From: Thermococcus gorgonarius
GTDB taxonomy: Archaea > Methanobacteriota_B > Thermococci > Thermococcales > Thermococcaceae
Assembly (NCBI RefSeq): GCF_002214385.1
Contig: NZ_CP014855.1
Span: 1,426,001 to 1,490,000, forward strand
Length of the DNA: 64,000 bases
Direction: 5' to 3'
Shown here: positions 36,239 to 45,285 of the stretch, piece after piece
Numbering within the stretch: the first letter of the stretch is position 1
How the letters are laid out: every line of letters begins with the position of its first letter
Position numbers and translations under genes: made by a program
The notes under the pieces: generated by a model
What the model was told of the DNA's origin: nothing
The model's database searches: none
Seen by the model: the letters and a program-made list of their open reading frames with translations, nothing else

Positions 36239-36931
36239 ATGCTCAACCTCAACCGGCTGGTGGAGGCAGGAGATGCAGAGGGCATCCTCGAATACGCGAG
36301 GGAGTTTCACGGGCACGTCTGCCCCTACCTCGCGCTCGGGATACGGGCGTCCCTCCTGGCGATGGAAGAACTCGACGTCGGAAGGCTCGACTACTCGGGA
36401 AGCGTTGACGAGAGCATTCTCGCGATAGTCGAGGTGAACAGTTGCTTCACGGACGGCGTGCAGGTCACCACAGGCTGCACCCTCGGGAACAACTCGCTGA
36501 TTTACTTCGACCTCGGAAAGACTGCCTTGACGCTCGTGAAGCGCTCGACGTGGGAAGGGGTGAGGGTCTACGCAGACGCAGAGAGGCTGGCCAAGTACTA
36601 CCCACCCGGGGCGAGGGAGCTCTTCAACAAAGTCATCAAGGAAAGAAGGGGGACTCCAGAGGAGAGGGCAAAGCTCTGGAAGCTCTGGGAGGAAGCCGCT
36701 CACAGAATGCTCCACCTGCCGAGGGAGGAGTTCAAGGTCGAGCGCGTTAAAGTGCCGCCGATAGAGCAGGCACCCATATTCGATAGCGTACGTTGTTCGA
36801 AGTGCGGTGAACTCGTCATGGAGACGAGAGCTGTCTACCTCGATGGAAAGCCCTTCTGCCTCCGCTGCGCCGGGAAGAAGTACCTCGGCGTGGTCGGCAG
36901 GGGAATAATCGAACTCGGAGGGAGGGAGTGA
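36239..36931 (+). CDS. FmdE-family protein with C-terminal zinc ribbon
   Basis: A 230-residue protein. The FmdE domain (about 18-165) begins [19 protein letters not shown] with the conserved H-x-x-x-C-P pattern and continues [22 protein letters not shown]-terminal finger has CSKCGELV...CLRCAGKK. FmdE co-purifies with tungsten formylmethanofuran dehydrogenase in methanogens but occurs widely with metal transport genes, and its role is not settled. ATG after GGTGATACT. It starts an operon with a FecBCD-type importer. Confidence 0.85.
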   Translation: MLNLNRLVEAGDAEGILEYAREFHGHVCPYLALGIRASLLAMEELDVGRLDYSGSVDESILAIVEVNSCFTDGVQVTTGCTLGNNSLIYFDLGKTALTLVKRSTWEGVRVYADAERLAKYYPPGARELFNKVIKERRGTPEERAKLWKLWEEAAHRMLHLPREEFKVERVKVPPIEQAPIFDSVRCSKCGELVMETRAVYLDGKPFCLRCAGKKYLGVVGRGIIELGGRE

Positions 36932-36932
36932 A

Positions 36933-38051
36933 ATGAAGAAATTACTCTCCCTTTTCATCATCGCGCTGGTTGTATCCCTCAGCGGCTGCATAGGGAGCAT
37001 GAACACGGGGGGCACTAGTAAGGAGACCGTGACTGTCACTGACTCCCTTGGGAGAACGGTCGAGGTGCCGGCGAAGGTGACGAAGGTCGTCGCCGCTGGG
37101 CCAGGGGCATTGAGGCTCATAGTTTACCTCAACGCCAGCGACATGGTGGCTGGTGTTGAAGACTTTGAGAAGCGCTACTCCTACGGCAGGCCCTACATCA
37201 TAGCCCATCCCGAACTCAAAGAACTGCCCAGCATAGGGCCCGGCGGGCCTGGCAAGCTGCCTGACTTCGAGGCCCTGATAAACCTCAAGCCCGACGTGAT
37301 ATTCATGACCTACGTCGATAAAAAGACCGCCGACGATATACAAGAGAAGACCAGAATTCCGGTCGTGGTTCTCAGCTACGGCGAGCTGGCGACCTTCGAC
37401 GACGAGGAACTCTTCAAGTCCCTTGAGCTCGCTGGCAGGATACTCGGAAAGGAAGAAAGGGCGAAGGAGGTCATAAACTTCATCAAATCCGTCCAGGATG
37501 ACCTTTCAAAGCGCACTGAGGGTGTGGAGCCCAAGAAGGTCTACGTCGGTGGGATCGGCTACAAAGGCGCCCACGGCATAGAGAGCACCGAAGGGGAGTA
37601 CCCACCGTTCGTGGCGGTTCGCGCGGATAACGTCGCCGACGAACTCGGCAAAGGGCACCACTCGATAGACAAGGAGAAGCTCCTCGAGTGGCAGCCGGAC
37701 TACATCTTCATCGACGAGGGTGGATTGAAGCTCCTCCTCGACGACTACAGGAAGAATCCCGACTTTTACAGCTCGCTGAAGGCAATAAAGAACGGCAACG
37801 TCTACGGCCTGCTCCCGTTCAACTTCTACACGACAAACATAGGCACTGCGCTGGCGGATGCATACTACATCGGAAAGGTCCTCTACCCAGAGCGCTTCAG
37901 CGACGTCGACCCAGCGGAGAAAGCAGACGAGATATACACCTTTCTCGTCGGGAAGCCGGTTTACAGGGAGATGGCCGAGCAGTTCGGAGGCTTTGGAAAG
38001 ATAGACCTCGAGAACGGAACCGTTAAGTACTCACTACCAACCTCACCGTGA
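36933..38051 (+). CDS. Metal-chelate ABC transporter binding lipoprotein (FecB/BtuF type)
   Basis: A 372-residue class III binding protein. A signal peptide with lipobox LSGCIG (Cys at about 20) anchors it outside. Two Rossmann-like lobes ([39 protein letters not shown]) are linked by a rigid helix. Family members bind Fe-siderophores, cobalamin, molybdate or nickel chelates. SurR-type sites, NikR and hypAB next door favour a metal for hydrogenase or the molybdoenzyme, with nickel my first guess. It starts two bases after the FmdE stop. Confidence 0.88.
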   Translation: MKKLLSLFIIALVVSLSGCIGSMNTGGTSKETVTVTDSLGRTVEVPAKVTKVVAAGPGALRLIVYLNASDMVAGVEDFEKRYSYGRPYIIAHPELKELPSIGPGGPGKLPDFEALINLKPDVIFMTYVDKKTADDIQEKTRIPVVVLSYGELATFDDEELFKSLELAGRILGKEERAKEVINFIKSVQDDLSKRTEGVEPKKVYVGGIGYKGAHGIESTEGEYPPFVAVRADNVADELGKGHHSIDKEKLLEWQPDYIFIDEGGLKLLLDDYRKNPDFYSSLKAIKNGNVYGLLPFNFYTTNIGTALADAYYIGKVLYPERFSDVDPAEKADEIYTFLVGKPVYREMAEQFGGFGKIDLENGTVKYSLPTSP

Positions 38052-38056
38052 TGGCC

Positions 38057-39091
38057 ATGGACTACGAGAGGTACGTGGCGAGAAAGCTCTTCATTGGCGT
38101 CCTCCTTCTCCTCTTTACGATTCTGGTCAGCCTCTACTCCATCTCCCACGGCTCCTACTACATTCCCCTACGGGAGGTGCTCGACGCCCTCCTTGGAAAG
38201 GGGAGCGAGAGCGCTCACCTTGTCGTCTGGAAGGTCCGCATGCCCCGTATAGTGGCCGGCCTCCTCGTCGGCTCTGCACTTGCAGTTGCCGGTGCCGTTA
38301 TGCAGGGATTCCTGAGGAACCCCCTTGCCACGCCTTTCACGATGGGCGTTTCCCACGGGGCCATGTTCGGTGCCTCCCTCGCCATAATCCTCGGTGCCGG
38401 CTATGCCGAGAGCTCTGGAAGGATATCCCTCGACAACCCCTACGCCGTCGTGCTCTTCGCCTTCATCGGCGCAATGACTGCGGTCGGGGTGATTCTGCTC
38501 CTGGCAAGGCTTAAAGGCCTGTCCCCGGAGGCTATAATCCTCGCCGGAGTGGCCATGAGCTCCCTCTTCGTCGCCCTCACCACATTCGTCCAGTACTTTG
38601 CCGACGAGCTTCAGCTGGCGGCGATGGTCTACTGGAGCTTCGGCGACCTCGGCAGGGCCACGTGGAGAGAGGACGCCATAATGCTGGCCGTGTTCACTCC
38701 GGTCTTCGTATACTTCGTCATAAAGAGGTGGGACCTGAACGCTTCGGCCGCCGGCGATGAGGTGGCGAAGAGCGTCGGCGTTGAGGTCGAGAGGGTTCGG
38801 CTGATATCGACCTTCCTCGCGGCGCTGATAACGGCCGTCAGCGTTGCTTTTGTCGGAGTTATCGGCTTCATAGGTTTGATAGCACCGCACGCCATAAGGC
38901 TCGTCGCCGGTGGTGACTACCGTTTCCTGATACCGCTTTCAGCCCTCGCGGGTGCGTTCCTGCTCGTGACTGCTGACACCGTCGCCAGGCTGGTACTGGC
39001 CCCGATGGTGCTTCCGGTTGGGATAGTGACCTCGTTCCTTGGGGCACCGACGTTCATATACCTGCTCGTGAAGATGGAGGGAAGGAGATGA
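38057..39091 (+). CDS. Metal-chelate ABC transporter permease (FecCD/BtuC type)
   Basis: A 344-residue permease with about nine to ten helices and the family segments WKVRMPRIVAGLLVGSALAV, GAVMQGFLRNPLATPFTMGV and VAFVGVIGFIGLIAPHAIRL. Start is uncertain among GTG 38048, ATG 38051 and ATG 38057; the last has GTGAT 4 nt upstream. Overlaps the ATPase gene by 4 bp. Forms the pore for the substrate delivered by the preceding lipoprotein. Confidence 0.92.
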   Translation: MDYERYVARKLFIGVLLLLFTILVSLYSISHGSYYIPLREVLDALLGKGSESAHLVVWKVRMPRIVAGLLVGSALAVAGAVMQGFLRNPLATPFTMGVSHGAMFGASLAIILGAGYAESSGRISLDNPYAVVLFAFIGAMTAVGVILLLARLKGLSPEAIILAGVAMSSLFVALTTFVQYFADELQLAAMVYWSFGDLGRATWREDAIMLAVFTPVFVYFVIKRWDLNASAAGDEVAKSVGVEVERVRLISTFLAALITAVSVAFVGVIGFIGLIAPHAIRLVAGGDYRFLIPLSALAGAFLLVTADTVARLVLAPMVLPVGIVTSFLGAPTFIYLLVKMEGRR

Positions 39092-39834
39092 AAGCTATAA
39101 AGGCCAGAAACCTCAGCTTTTCCTACAACGGCGCCGATGTTCTGAAGGGGATAAACCTTGAGGTTGAAGAAGGCGAGTTCTTGGCGATTCTCGGCCCGAA
39201 CGGGGCCGGAAAGAGTACCCTCCTCAAGTGCATCTCAGGAATCCTGAACTGCAGGGGCGTCGAGGTTTTTGGAAAACCTATCGGAGAGTATTCTCGGAAT
39301 GAATTAGCCAGAATAATTGCTTACGTGCCCCAGAGAACCGAGCCGGGCTTTATGACGGTTTTCGACACCGTTCTCCTCGGAAGGAGACCTTACATGGGAC
39401 TGAGACCATCGAAGAAAGACCTCGAAGCTGTCAAAAGGGCACTCGAAAGAATGGGGATAGCTGGCTTTGCCCTGAAAACCACCAACAAACTGAGCGGCGG
39501 GGAACTGCAGAAGGTGGGCATAGCCCGGGCACTGGCCCAGGAGCCCAAAGTTCTGATGATGGACGAGCCGACGAACAACCTCGACATAAGGAGCCAGCTG
39601 GAGGTCATGCGCCTCGCGAGGGATTTCTCCGCAGAGGGCGGTACTGTCATCATGGTGATGCACGATGTCAACCTCGCCCTCCGCTTTGCCAGACGGTTTG
39701 TTTTCATGAAAAACGGCAGAATAGTTGCTGACGGCGGGAGGGAGATACTGAAGCCTTCCCTCTTCAGGGAGGTTTACGGTGTCAATGTGATAATAGAAGA
39801 GGTGAGGGGAATCCCCCTCGTCGTGCCCGTTTAG
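39088..39834 (+). CDS. Metal-chelate ABC transporter ATPase (FecE/BtuD type)
   Basis: The 248-residue nucleotide-binding subunit has Walker A GPNGAGKST, signature LSGGELQKV, Walker B VLMMDEPT and an H-loop histidine (VMHDVNLAL). Last gene of the FmdE-ABC operon; its stop overlaps the convergent flavodiiron gene by 4 bp. Confidence 0.93.
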   Translation: MKAIKARNLSFSYNGADVLKGINLEVEEGEFLAILGPNGAGKSTLLKCISGILNCRGVEVFGKPIGEYSRNELARIIAYVPQRTEPGFMTVFDTVLLGRRPYMGLRPSKKDLEAVKRALERMGIAGFALKTTNKLSGGELQKVGIARALAQEPKVLMMDEPTNNLDIRSQLEVMRLARDFSAEGGTVIMVMHDVNLALRFARRFVFMKNGRIVADGGREILKPSLFREVYGVNVIIEEVRGIPLVVPV

Positions 39835-41060
39835 CTGATCCAGCCCACCAGCTTCCTCACGCCTTCTCTGAGCTTTTCCTCGTCCTCCTTTGTTGGCATC
39901 CCCTTGCTCTCTACCGTATCGACGAGGTCGAACTTGCTCCTGCTGATGAGGGTCTCTATCTTCTTGCCCGCAACGCCGCCCCAGCCGAAGGCACCGACAA
40001 TGAGGACCGGCTTCTCGTAGTTGGCCTTGTCGAGTATCTCGTAGAGGGTGTAGCGTATTCTTGGATGTATCTCAGCCTCGTAGGTTGAGGCGCCGATTAT
40101 CAAAGCCTCGCTGTCCGGAACCTCACCGAGTATGTCGCTCACAGCTGGAGCCTCCTTGTCCGTGAAGCGGTAAACGACGGGCTTCTTGCCGAGCTTCTTG
40201 AGCTCGTCGATAACGATGTTCATCCTCCTCTCAACGAAGCCGTACATTGAGTCGTAGATGACCAGCACCTTGTCCTTCGTGGCCTTTCCTGCGCCAACGG
40301 CCTCGTAGTGCTCGAATATCCTCTTAGGGTTCTTTCTCCACACGAGTCCGTGGCCGGGCAGTATCATCCTTGCCCCCTCAACGATGCCGAGCTCCTTGAG
40401 CTTCTTTATGTTCTGGACGATGTACTTGTGGTAGTGGCCGATGACGGTAACGATGTACTTGGTGACGTGCGGCAGGTACTCCTCCACAACTCTCTCGTCG
40501 CTGTCGTCTATCGTCTCCGGAATTCCGTAGCCGCCGCCGGCGTCGCAGCTGAATATGAGCTTATCTTCAACCACGTAGGTTATCATCGTGTCGGGCCAGT
40601 GGAGCCAGGGGACGGCTATGAAGCGGAAGGTTTTGCCTCCAATCTGCATCTCCTCGCCGTCCTTGACGACCTTGAAGTTCTCAACTACCTTCTCACCGTA
40701 GAAGCCCTGGAGGAGGTTCCTCGCGAAGGTCGTGCCTATTACCTGTGCCCTGTAGCCGTTCTCTTCAAGAACCTTCGGCAGTGCTCCGCTGTGGTCCGGT
40801 TCTGTATGGTGGACTATTATGTGCGTTATCTCCTTCGGGTCAACGAGCTTTTTCAATGCATCCATGAAGAGGTCGGTATATTCGGCCTTGGTCGTGTCAA
40901 AGAGCACAACCGCGTCTTTCAGCTTCATCAGGTAGGAGTTGTAAGTTATGCCCTCCGGGATGTCCCAGGTGGCCTCGAAGTACTTGATCTTGTCATCGTC
41001 AACCCTGATGATGTACAGTTCGGGATCGGTGCAGAGCTGCTCAACCCTAACGTCGACCAT
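39831..41060 (-). CDS. Flavodiiron protein (FprA-type O2/NO reductase)
   Basis: A 409-residue protein of a metallo-beta-lactamase-like diiron domain and a flavodoxin domain. Diiron ligands: HHTEPDHSG (H-x-E-x-D-H), PWLHWPDTM, SCDAGGGYG and LPGHGLVW. The FMN domain begins KVLVIYDSMYGFVERRM near residue 260. Flavodiiron proteins reduce O2 to water (or NO to N2O), protecting anaerobes; next to hydrogenase genes this protects oxygen-labile centres. ATG at 41060 after GGTGAT. TATA CTTTTTATCC lies near 41083-41092. Confidence 0.93.
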   Translation of the reverse strand: MVDVRVEQLCTDPELYIIRVDDDKIKYFEATWDIPEGITYNSYLMKLKDAVVLFDTTKAEYTDLFMDALKKLVDPKEITHIIVHHTEPDHSGALPKVLEENGYRAQVIGTTFARNLLQGFYGEKVVENFKVVKDGEEMQIGGKTFRFIAVPWLHWPDTMITYVVEDKLIFSCDAGGGYGIPETIDDSDERVVEEYLPHVTKYIVTVIGHYHKYIVQNIKKLKELGIVEGARMILPGHGLVWRKNPKRIFEHYEAVGAGKATKDKVLVIYDSMYGFVERRMNIVIDELKKLGKKPVVYRFTDKEAPAVSDILGEVPDSEALIIGASTYEAEIHPRIRYTLYEILDKANYEKPVLIVGAFGWGGVAGKKIETLISRSKFDLVDTVESKGMPTKEDEEKLREGVRKLVGWIS

Positions 41061-41135
41061 TGGCATCACCGTAGGGAGTTCGAAAGAACGGATAAAAAGG
41101 TTTTCATCGAAAAAATAGAAATTCGAAAAGGGAAC

Positions 41136-41891
41136 TCACTTCAGGTAGAGAATCGCCAGGGTTATGACATAAAGAAGCATCACACTCCCAAAGACGCTCC
41201 AGCCGAGCCTTTTTATGTCCTCTATCTTCGCCACGTAGGTGCCCTCCCTCAGGTTTCTGAGAAGCCTCACCGTCGGCTCTATCAGCGCCAAGACGAGGTA
41301 GGGGTTATAAAGAACCACGAGAAAAGCTGGAAGCCACGCAATCAGCGGGTACTTCCTCGGGAACTTCCTGAAGGCAAGCTTTGTCTCAACGTAAGCCGCT
41401 CCAATCGCCTCGTAGTAGGCTAAGAGGAACCAGAATACAAAGATGTCATCGCTGAAAGGCCTGCCAGAAACTGCCGGAGCAAATAAAGCCGGCACCGCAG
41501 GAAGGAGATTGCCAAGAGCGTATGTTACCGGGCTCTTCCAGCCTTTGGTTCTTGAGAACGCGAAGTGGAGCGCAAAGAGGACCGCGACGACGCCAAACGG
41601 GATTGTAAGTACGCTGATTAAATCGTCAATGCTCCTCCACCAGTAGAGTGCTGGAATGAGGTAGGTCAGCCCGTTAATGCCCAGGGCGACGGCCATGTCC
41701 TTAAGCTTCCATGCCCGGTAGGAGTCGAAGGCGTAGTCGAAGGTGAAGAACGTGACGAGTGCAACAGCCATCCCGATGAGCCAGCCCAGCCAGTCAGCAT
41801 GAGCCAGGATTAAGCCGCCTATCATTGATAGAACTATCGTTCCGCCCGCTCCAGGTTCCCTCGGAATCTGGAAAACTCCACCCATCTTCAT
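41136..41891 (-). CDS. Polytopic membrane protein, YwiC-like
   Basis: A 251-residue protein with about eight hydrophobic segments. The opening FQIPREPGAGGTIVLSMIGG resembles the start of YwiC-like proteins (IPREHGAWG), whose function is unknown. RAWKLKDMAVALGINGLTYL and LAYYEAIGAAYVETKLAFR follow. The ATG at 41891 has GGATGAG before it. A TATA-like GATTTAAAGT lies near 41911-41921 on the minus strand. The 195 bp upstream (41892-42086) contain no gene I can support. Confidence 0.6.
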   Translation of the reverse strand: MKMGGVFQIPREPGAGGTIVLSMIGGLILAHADWLGWLIGMAVALVTFFTFDYAFDSYRAWKLKDMAVALGINGLTYLIPALYWWRSIDDLISVLTIPFGVVAVLFALHFAFSRTKGWKSPVTYALGNLLPAVPALFAPAVSGRPFSDDIFVFWFLLAYYEAIGAAYVETKLAFRKFPRKYPLIAWLPAFLVVLYNPYLVLALIEPTVRLLRNLREGTYVAKIEDIKRLGWSVFGSVMLLYVITLAILYLK

Positions 41892-42086
41892 CCCTACTCA
41901 TCCTAAATCTGCACTTTAAATCCTTTTCTGGGCGCATCTGGGTAGAGAATTATCAGGATTCCAAAAAGAGAAAAACAGCAAGGAACAAAAGCCAGAAGTT
42001 ACATGGATTCCAGTGATTGTTTTCTCATTGGCGCAAACTAAACGGCTTCCACAAAATTGACGTGCTCTGAATATAAAAGGAAAAGA

Positions 42087-42968
42087 TCAACTCTTCTCCT
42101 TGAAGAACTTCTTCACGAGGTCAAGTTTTGGCTCGCGCTTCCAGAGCGGGGTCTTGTCCTTCCTGTAAGCTGGAACCATCTCCTCGAAGGTCGGCTTCTC
42201 GTTGATGTAGAAGATTCCCAGCGGGAGCGGGTTGCTCTCAAGGGCGCGTTTAAATGCCGCTTCCCTGTCGTAGGGGTCGTGGTCGTCCATCCAGTAGGTG
42301 TGCTCCCTGTACCATGCGTAGGTGTTCACCTTGTTGAAGCTGACGCAGGGGTGCAGGATGTCAACAATCGCGAGGCCCTTATGCTGAATCGCCTTCTTGA
42401 TGATCTCGACGCTCTCCTTGAAGTAGCCCATAAACGTTCTTGCCACGAAAGAGGCGTTTAAAGCCACCGCAAGCGCGACCGGGTTGAAGGGCTCCTCAAA
42501 GACGCCCCAGGGCTGTGTTGGCGTCTTCATTCCGAGCATCGTCGTCGGTGAGGCCTACCCCTTGGTGAGGCCGTAAACCTGGTTGTCGTGAATGAGTACC
42601 GTTATGTCGGGGTTCTTCCTTATCGCGTGCATAAGGTGGTTTCCGCCCTCCGCGTACATGTCGCCGTCTCCGCCTTCAGCTATAACCGTCAGCTCCGGGT
42701 TAGATGCCTTAACGCCAGTCGCTATGGGTATTGCCCTTCCGTGGAGCGTGTGGTAGCCGTTGGCGTTGACGTAGTGGGGCATCTTTGCCGCCTGGCCAAT
42801 TCCGCTGATTATCGCGACTTGGTTCGGTTTTAACCCGAGTTCAGCCAGGGCGGAGATGAGTATGTTCCTTATGCCGAAGTTTCCACAGCCGGGGCACCAG
42901 GCTATATCTTCACTCCCCGGCCTCTTTGGCTCAAAGAGTTCTCTTCCGGTGGGAAGCTGAACGTTCAT
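42087..42968 (-). pseudogene. 2-Oxoacid:ferredoxin oxidoreductase beta subunit with internal amber codon
   Basis: A full-length beta subunit (292 coding residues) interrupted by TAG at 42557-42555. Before it: [28 protein letters not shown] and the TPP motif ...[11 protein letters not shown]; after it [17 protein letters not shown] continues in the same frame. The normal sequence at this point is GLTKGQASPTT, so one C-to-T change turned CAG into TAG. Without the second half the enzyme cannot fold. The N-terminal start [11 protein letters not shown] overlaps the alpha remnant by 4 bp. Together with the damaged alpha gene this is a dead operon; sequencing error or amber readthrough are less likely alternatives. 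Confidence 0.88.
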
Positions 42969-43717
42969 TCTACCACCCCCTTGAGGGCCTCAACAACCTC
43001 TTCAACAGGGAAGGGCCTCCCATCGTACTTGAGAACCCTGTGGTCGGCCCTAACGCCGAGTTCTTTCCAGAGCAAATCGGCAAACTGGCCCGTTATGTTG
43101 TTCTCCACAACTATCACCTTCCTGCCCTCGAAGAACTTCCTGACTTCAGGGTTGAGCGGGTAGACCCAGCTGAAGTGTAAGTGTGCCACTTTATCGCTCC
43201 CGAGCTTCTCAAGGGCTTCCTCGACGACGTGGAAGGTCGAACCCCAGCTTACCACGAGGTATTCTGCATTCTCGTCGCCGATCAGCTTTGGAAGCGGGGC
43301 GTTCCTTTTTATGGTTTCGAGTTTTCTGATAGCCCTTTTCTCCTGCATCTTTATTGTCAGCTCTGCATCCTCTGTTATGTCTCCCCATTCGTCGTGCTCG
43401 TTTCCGTTGGCTATCACTACTTCCTCGCCGTAACCGGGAACGGCCCTCGGCGAGATCCCGTCCTCGGTCAGCTCATACCTCCTGTAGCCGGGCTTTGCTT
43501 CAACGATGTGGCGCTCGAACTTGACCCTGCTCACATCGGGCGCAGGCAGGTTGTAGTAGGTGTCCACGAAGTACTGGTCGGTGAGGACTATCACGGGCAC
43601 CTGGTACTTATCGGCCAGGTTGAGGGCCTCTGCAGTAAGGTAGAACGCCTCCTCGAGGCTTCCTGGGGCGAGGATTATCCTCGGGAAGTCTCCGTGGCCG
43701 GCGTAGAGGACGAGGTT
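42965..43717 (-). pseudogene. 2-Oxoacid:ferredoxin oxidoreductase alpha subunit, 5'-truncated
   Basis: Homology starts abruptly at NLVLYAGHGDFPRIILAPGS (43717 downward) and continues through EEAFYLTAEALNLADKYQVP, VVIANGNEHDEWGDITED and WVYPLNPEVRKFFEGRKVIVV to the normal C-terminus. About the first half of an alpha subunit, including the PITP domain, is absent. An ATG inside (43600) could start a 211-residue fragment, but no complete enzyme is possible. Upstream it joins the start of another gene in a different frame (see 43675-43824). Confidence 0.85.
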
Positions 43718-43824
43718 ATGACCTCTATGAAAACTTTGGGCCCCTTTGGCCTTTCCTCTATCATTCCCGCCCTCTTCATGAGCTCGAGCATTTTCTTGCG
43801 CCTTATCATCTCCAGCTCGTCCAT
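43675..43824 (-). pseudogene. 5' end of a small (thioredoxin-like?) gene joined to the alpha-subunit remnant
   Basis: A good ribosome site (GGGGTGAGGG) and ATG at 43824 start MDELEMIRRKKMLELMKRAG, MIEERPKGPKVFIEVIT. After about residue 37 the sequence turns into out-of-frame alpha-subunit DNA and stops at 43675. The charged helix followed by a beta strand resembles the N-terminus of archaeal thioredoxin/glutaredoxin-like proteins, but without the CxxC part the identity is uncertain. The abrupt switch marks a deletion junction near 43717. Confidence 0.55.
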
Positions 43825-43870
43825 GCCCTCACCCCTATGGGAGTGAAAAATCGGGTTTAAAAGAGATTAT

Positions 43871-43939
43871 GTGAAAAAACTTTCAAAAGCCTGGTTTTCA
43901 CATGTACTCCCACACGCCAGTGCCCCTGAAGTTGTGTAT
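43871..43939. repeat. Hairpin-plus-46-bp repeat, copy 1 (left flank of sugar operon)
   Basis: A GTGAAAA ... GTTTTCAC hairpin (43871-43901) runs into a 46-bp segment (43894-43939) containing CAGTGCCCCTGAAGTTGTGT. The same arrangement, about 85% identical by eye over 46 bp, occurs at 51647-51708 in the same orientation. The pair encloses the whole sugar transport operon. Ends with a hairpin recall IS200/IS605-type elements, but no transposase is near. Confidence 0.55.
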
Positions 43940-43979
43940 TATCCAGGCCCGTCCAGGGGGAGAAGACTAGCCAATCCAA

Positions 43980-44101
43980 AAAAGTTGCTTGCCCCTATAA
44001 AAGAAGCTGAGGCCGCGACCTTATGGGAGAGCTTCCAGAGCCAGGCCCAGCCGTATGCTACGGAGAGGATGAAGTATATCCGAATGGTCAGCAGTATCTA
44101 A
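43980..44101 (-). pseudogene. Fragment resembling an ACR3 arsenite efflux permease
   Basis: On the minus strand an open frame reads LLTIRIYFILSVAYGWAW, LWKLSHKVAASASFIGASNF and then loses similarity. ACR3 permeases carry a near-identical stretch (VAxPSALIGASNFFELAVA) before their last helices. Neither a start nor the remaining transporter is present. The similarity ends close to the repeat at 43871-43939. The other strand in this 337-bp gap (43825-44161) holds no convincing gene. Confidence 0.45.
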
Positions 44102-44161
44102 AGTGAGAGAAGAGCAGGGAAAAGAATAAGAAAGAAAAGCTTCTTGATCTTCCGGTGAAGT

Positions 44162-45280
44162 TCAGAATACTGCTTTTCCACTTCTTTTCTCGAAGATATG
44201 GATTTTCTTCATGTCAAAGACTATGTCCACTTCTTCGCCCTCACTGACCTTCGACTCCGCAGGGAACTTACCCACAAGAGTAACATCTCCAACCTTCAGG
44301 TGAACAACCTTCTCCCCACCGAGATTTTCCACAATCTCAACCAGCGCCCTGGCCATGTTCTCCCCGGGAATCTTGACCTGCGCGAAGAACGCATCGTACA
44401 CGTCCTCCGGGCGGATTCCGAAAATCACTTCTTTTCCGATCAATCCGGCCTCCTCGAGGACTTCAACCTGATCGGGCAGGAGTTTAAGTTTGAAATCCCC
44501 AAAGTCCGCGAAGCCTTCCTCCGTAATGTTCACGCTCATGAAGTTCATTGGCGGGCTTCCAATGAAGCCGGCCACGAAGGTATTAGCCGGCCTGTCATAA
44601 ACCTCTTCCGGGGTTCCAACCTGCTGAAGTTGCCCCTGGTTGATTACAGCTATCCTATCGCCCATTGTCATTGCTTCAACCTGATCATGAGTCACGTAAA
44701 TCGTTGTCACGCCAAGCTGCCTCTGAAGTCTCTTCAATTCCGCACGCATTTTAACTCTCAACTTAGCGTCCAGGTTACTCAACGGCTCGTCCATGAGGAA
44801 GACCTGTGGTCTCCTCACTATCGCTCTGCCTAGGGCTACCCTCTGCCTCTGACCTCCACTGAGCTCTCTGGGTTTTCTGTTCAGGAGTTCACTCAACCCA
44901 AGCATTTCTGCAACTTCTCTAACGCGCTGGTCAATCTCACTCTTCGGAACTTTCCTGAGTTTTAGTGGGAAGGCTATGTTGTCGTAAACCGTCATATGCG
45001 GGTAGAGAGCATAGCTCTGGAAGACCATGGCAATGTCCCTGTCTTTGGGTGGCACGAAGACTCCTTTTTCTGGGTCGGCGACTAGTTTGTCGCCGATGTA
45101 GATTTTCCCCTTGCTGGGTTCTTCCAGGCCCGCTATCATCCTAAGCGTGGTTGTTTTACCGCATCCACTCGGACCCAGGAGAATCATAAACTCCCCATCC
45201 TTAATGTCAAGGTTTATGTCCTTAACAGCCTCAAACTCCCCAAATATCTTCCACACATTCTCCAGCCTGACCTCAGCCAT
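44162..45280 (-). CDS. malK: Sugar ABC transporter ATPase (MalK/MsmX type)
   Basis: The 372-residue ATPase has Walker A GPSGCGKTT, the signature LSGGQRQRVALGRAIVRRP, Walker B VFLMDEPLSNLDAK, and a C-terminal OB-type regulatory domain (about 240-372, IFGIRPEDVYDAFF) as in MalK. It powers the MalFG-like permeases upstream. ATG at 45280 after GGGGTGAG. Last gene of the sugar operon, five bases beyond the trmB stop. Confidence 0.93.
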   Translation of the reverse strand: MAEVRLENVWKIFGEFEAVKDINLDIKDGEFMILLGPSGCGKTTTLRMIAGLEEPSKGKIYIGDKLVADPEKGVFVPPKDRDIAMVFQSYALYPHMTVYDNIAFPLKLRKVPKSEIDQRVREVAEMLGLSELLNRKPRELSGGQRQRVALGRAIVRRPQVFLMDEPLSNLDAKLRVKMRAELKRLQRQLGVTTIYVTHDQVEAMTMGDRIAVINQGQLQQVGTPEEVYDRPANTFVAGFIGSPPMNFMSVNITEEGFADFGDFKLKLLPDQVEVLEEAGLIGKEVIFGIRPEDVYDAFFAQVKIPGENMARALVEIVENLGGEKVVHLKVGDVTLVGKFPAESKVSEGEEVDIVFDMKKIHIFEKRSGKAVF

Positions 45281-45285
45281 CACAC

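Noticed and set aside
41069-41080. GTTC-GAAA-GAAC near the flavodiiron promoter
   Set aside because: The arms are only 4 bp and it does not fit GTTn3AAC; no matching copy elsewhere.
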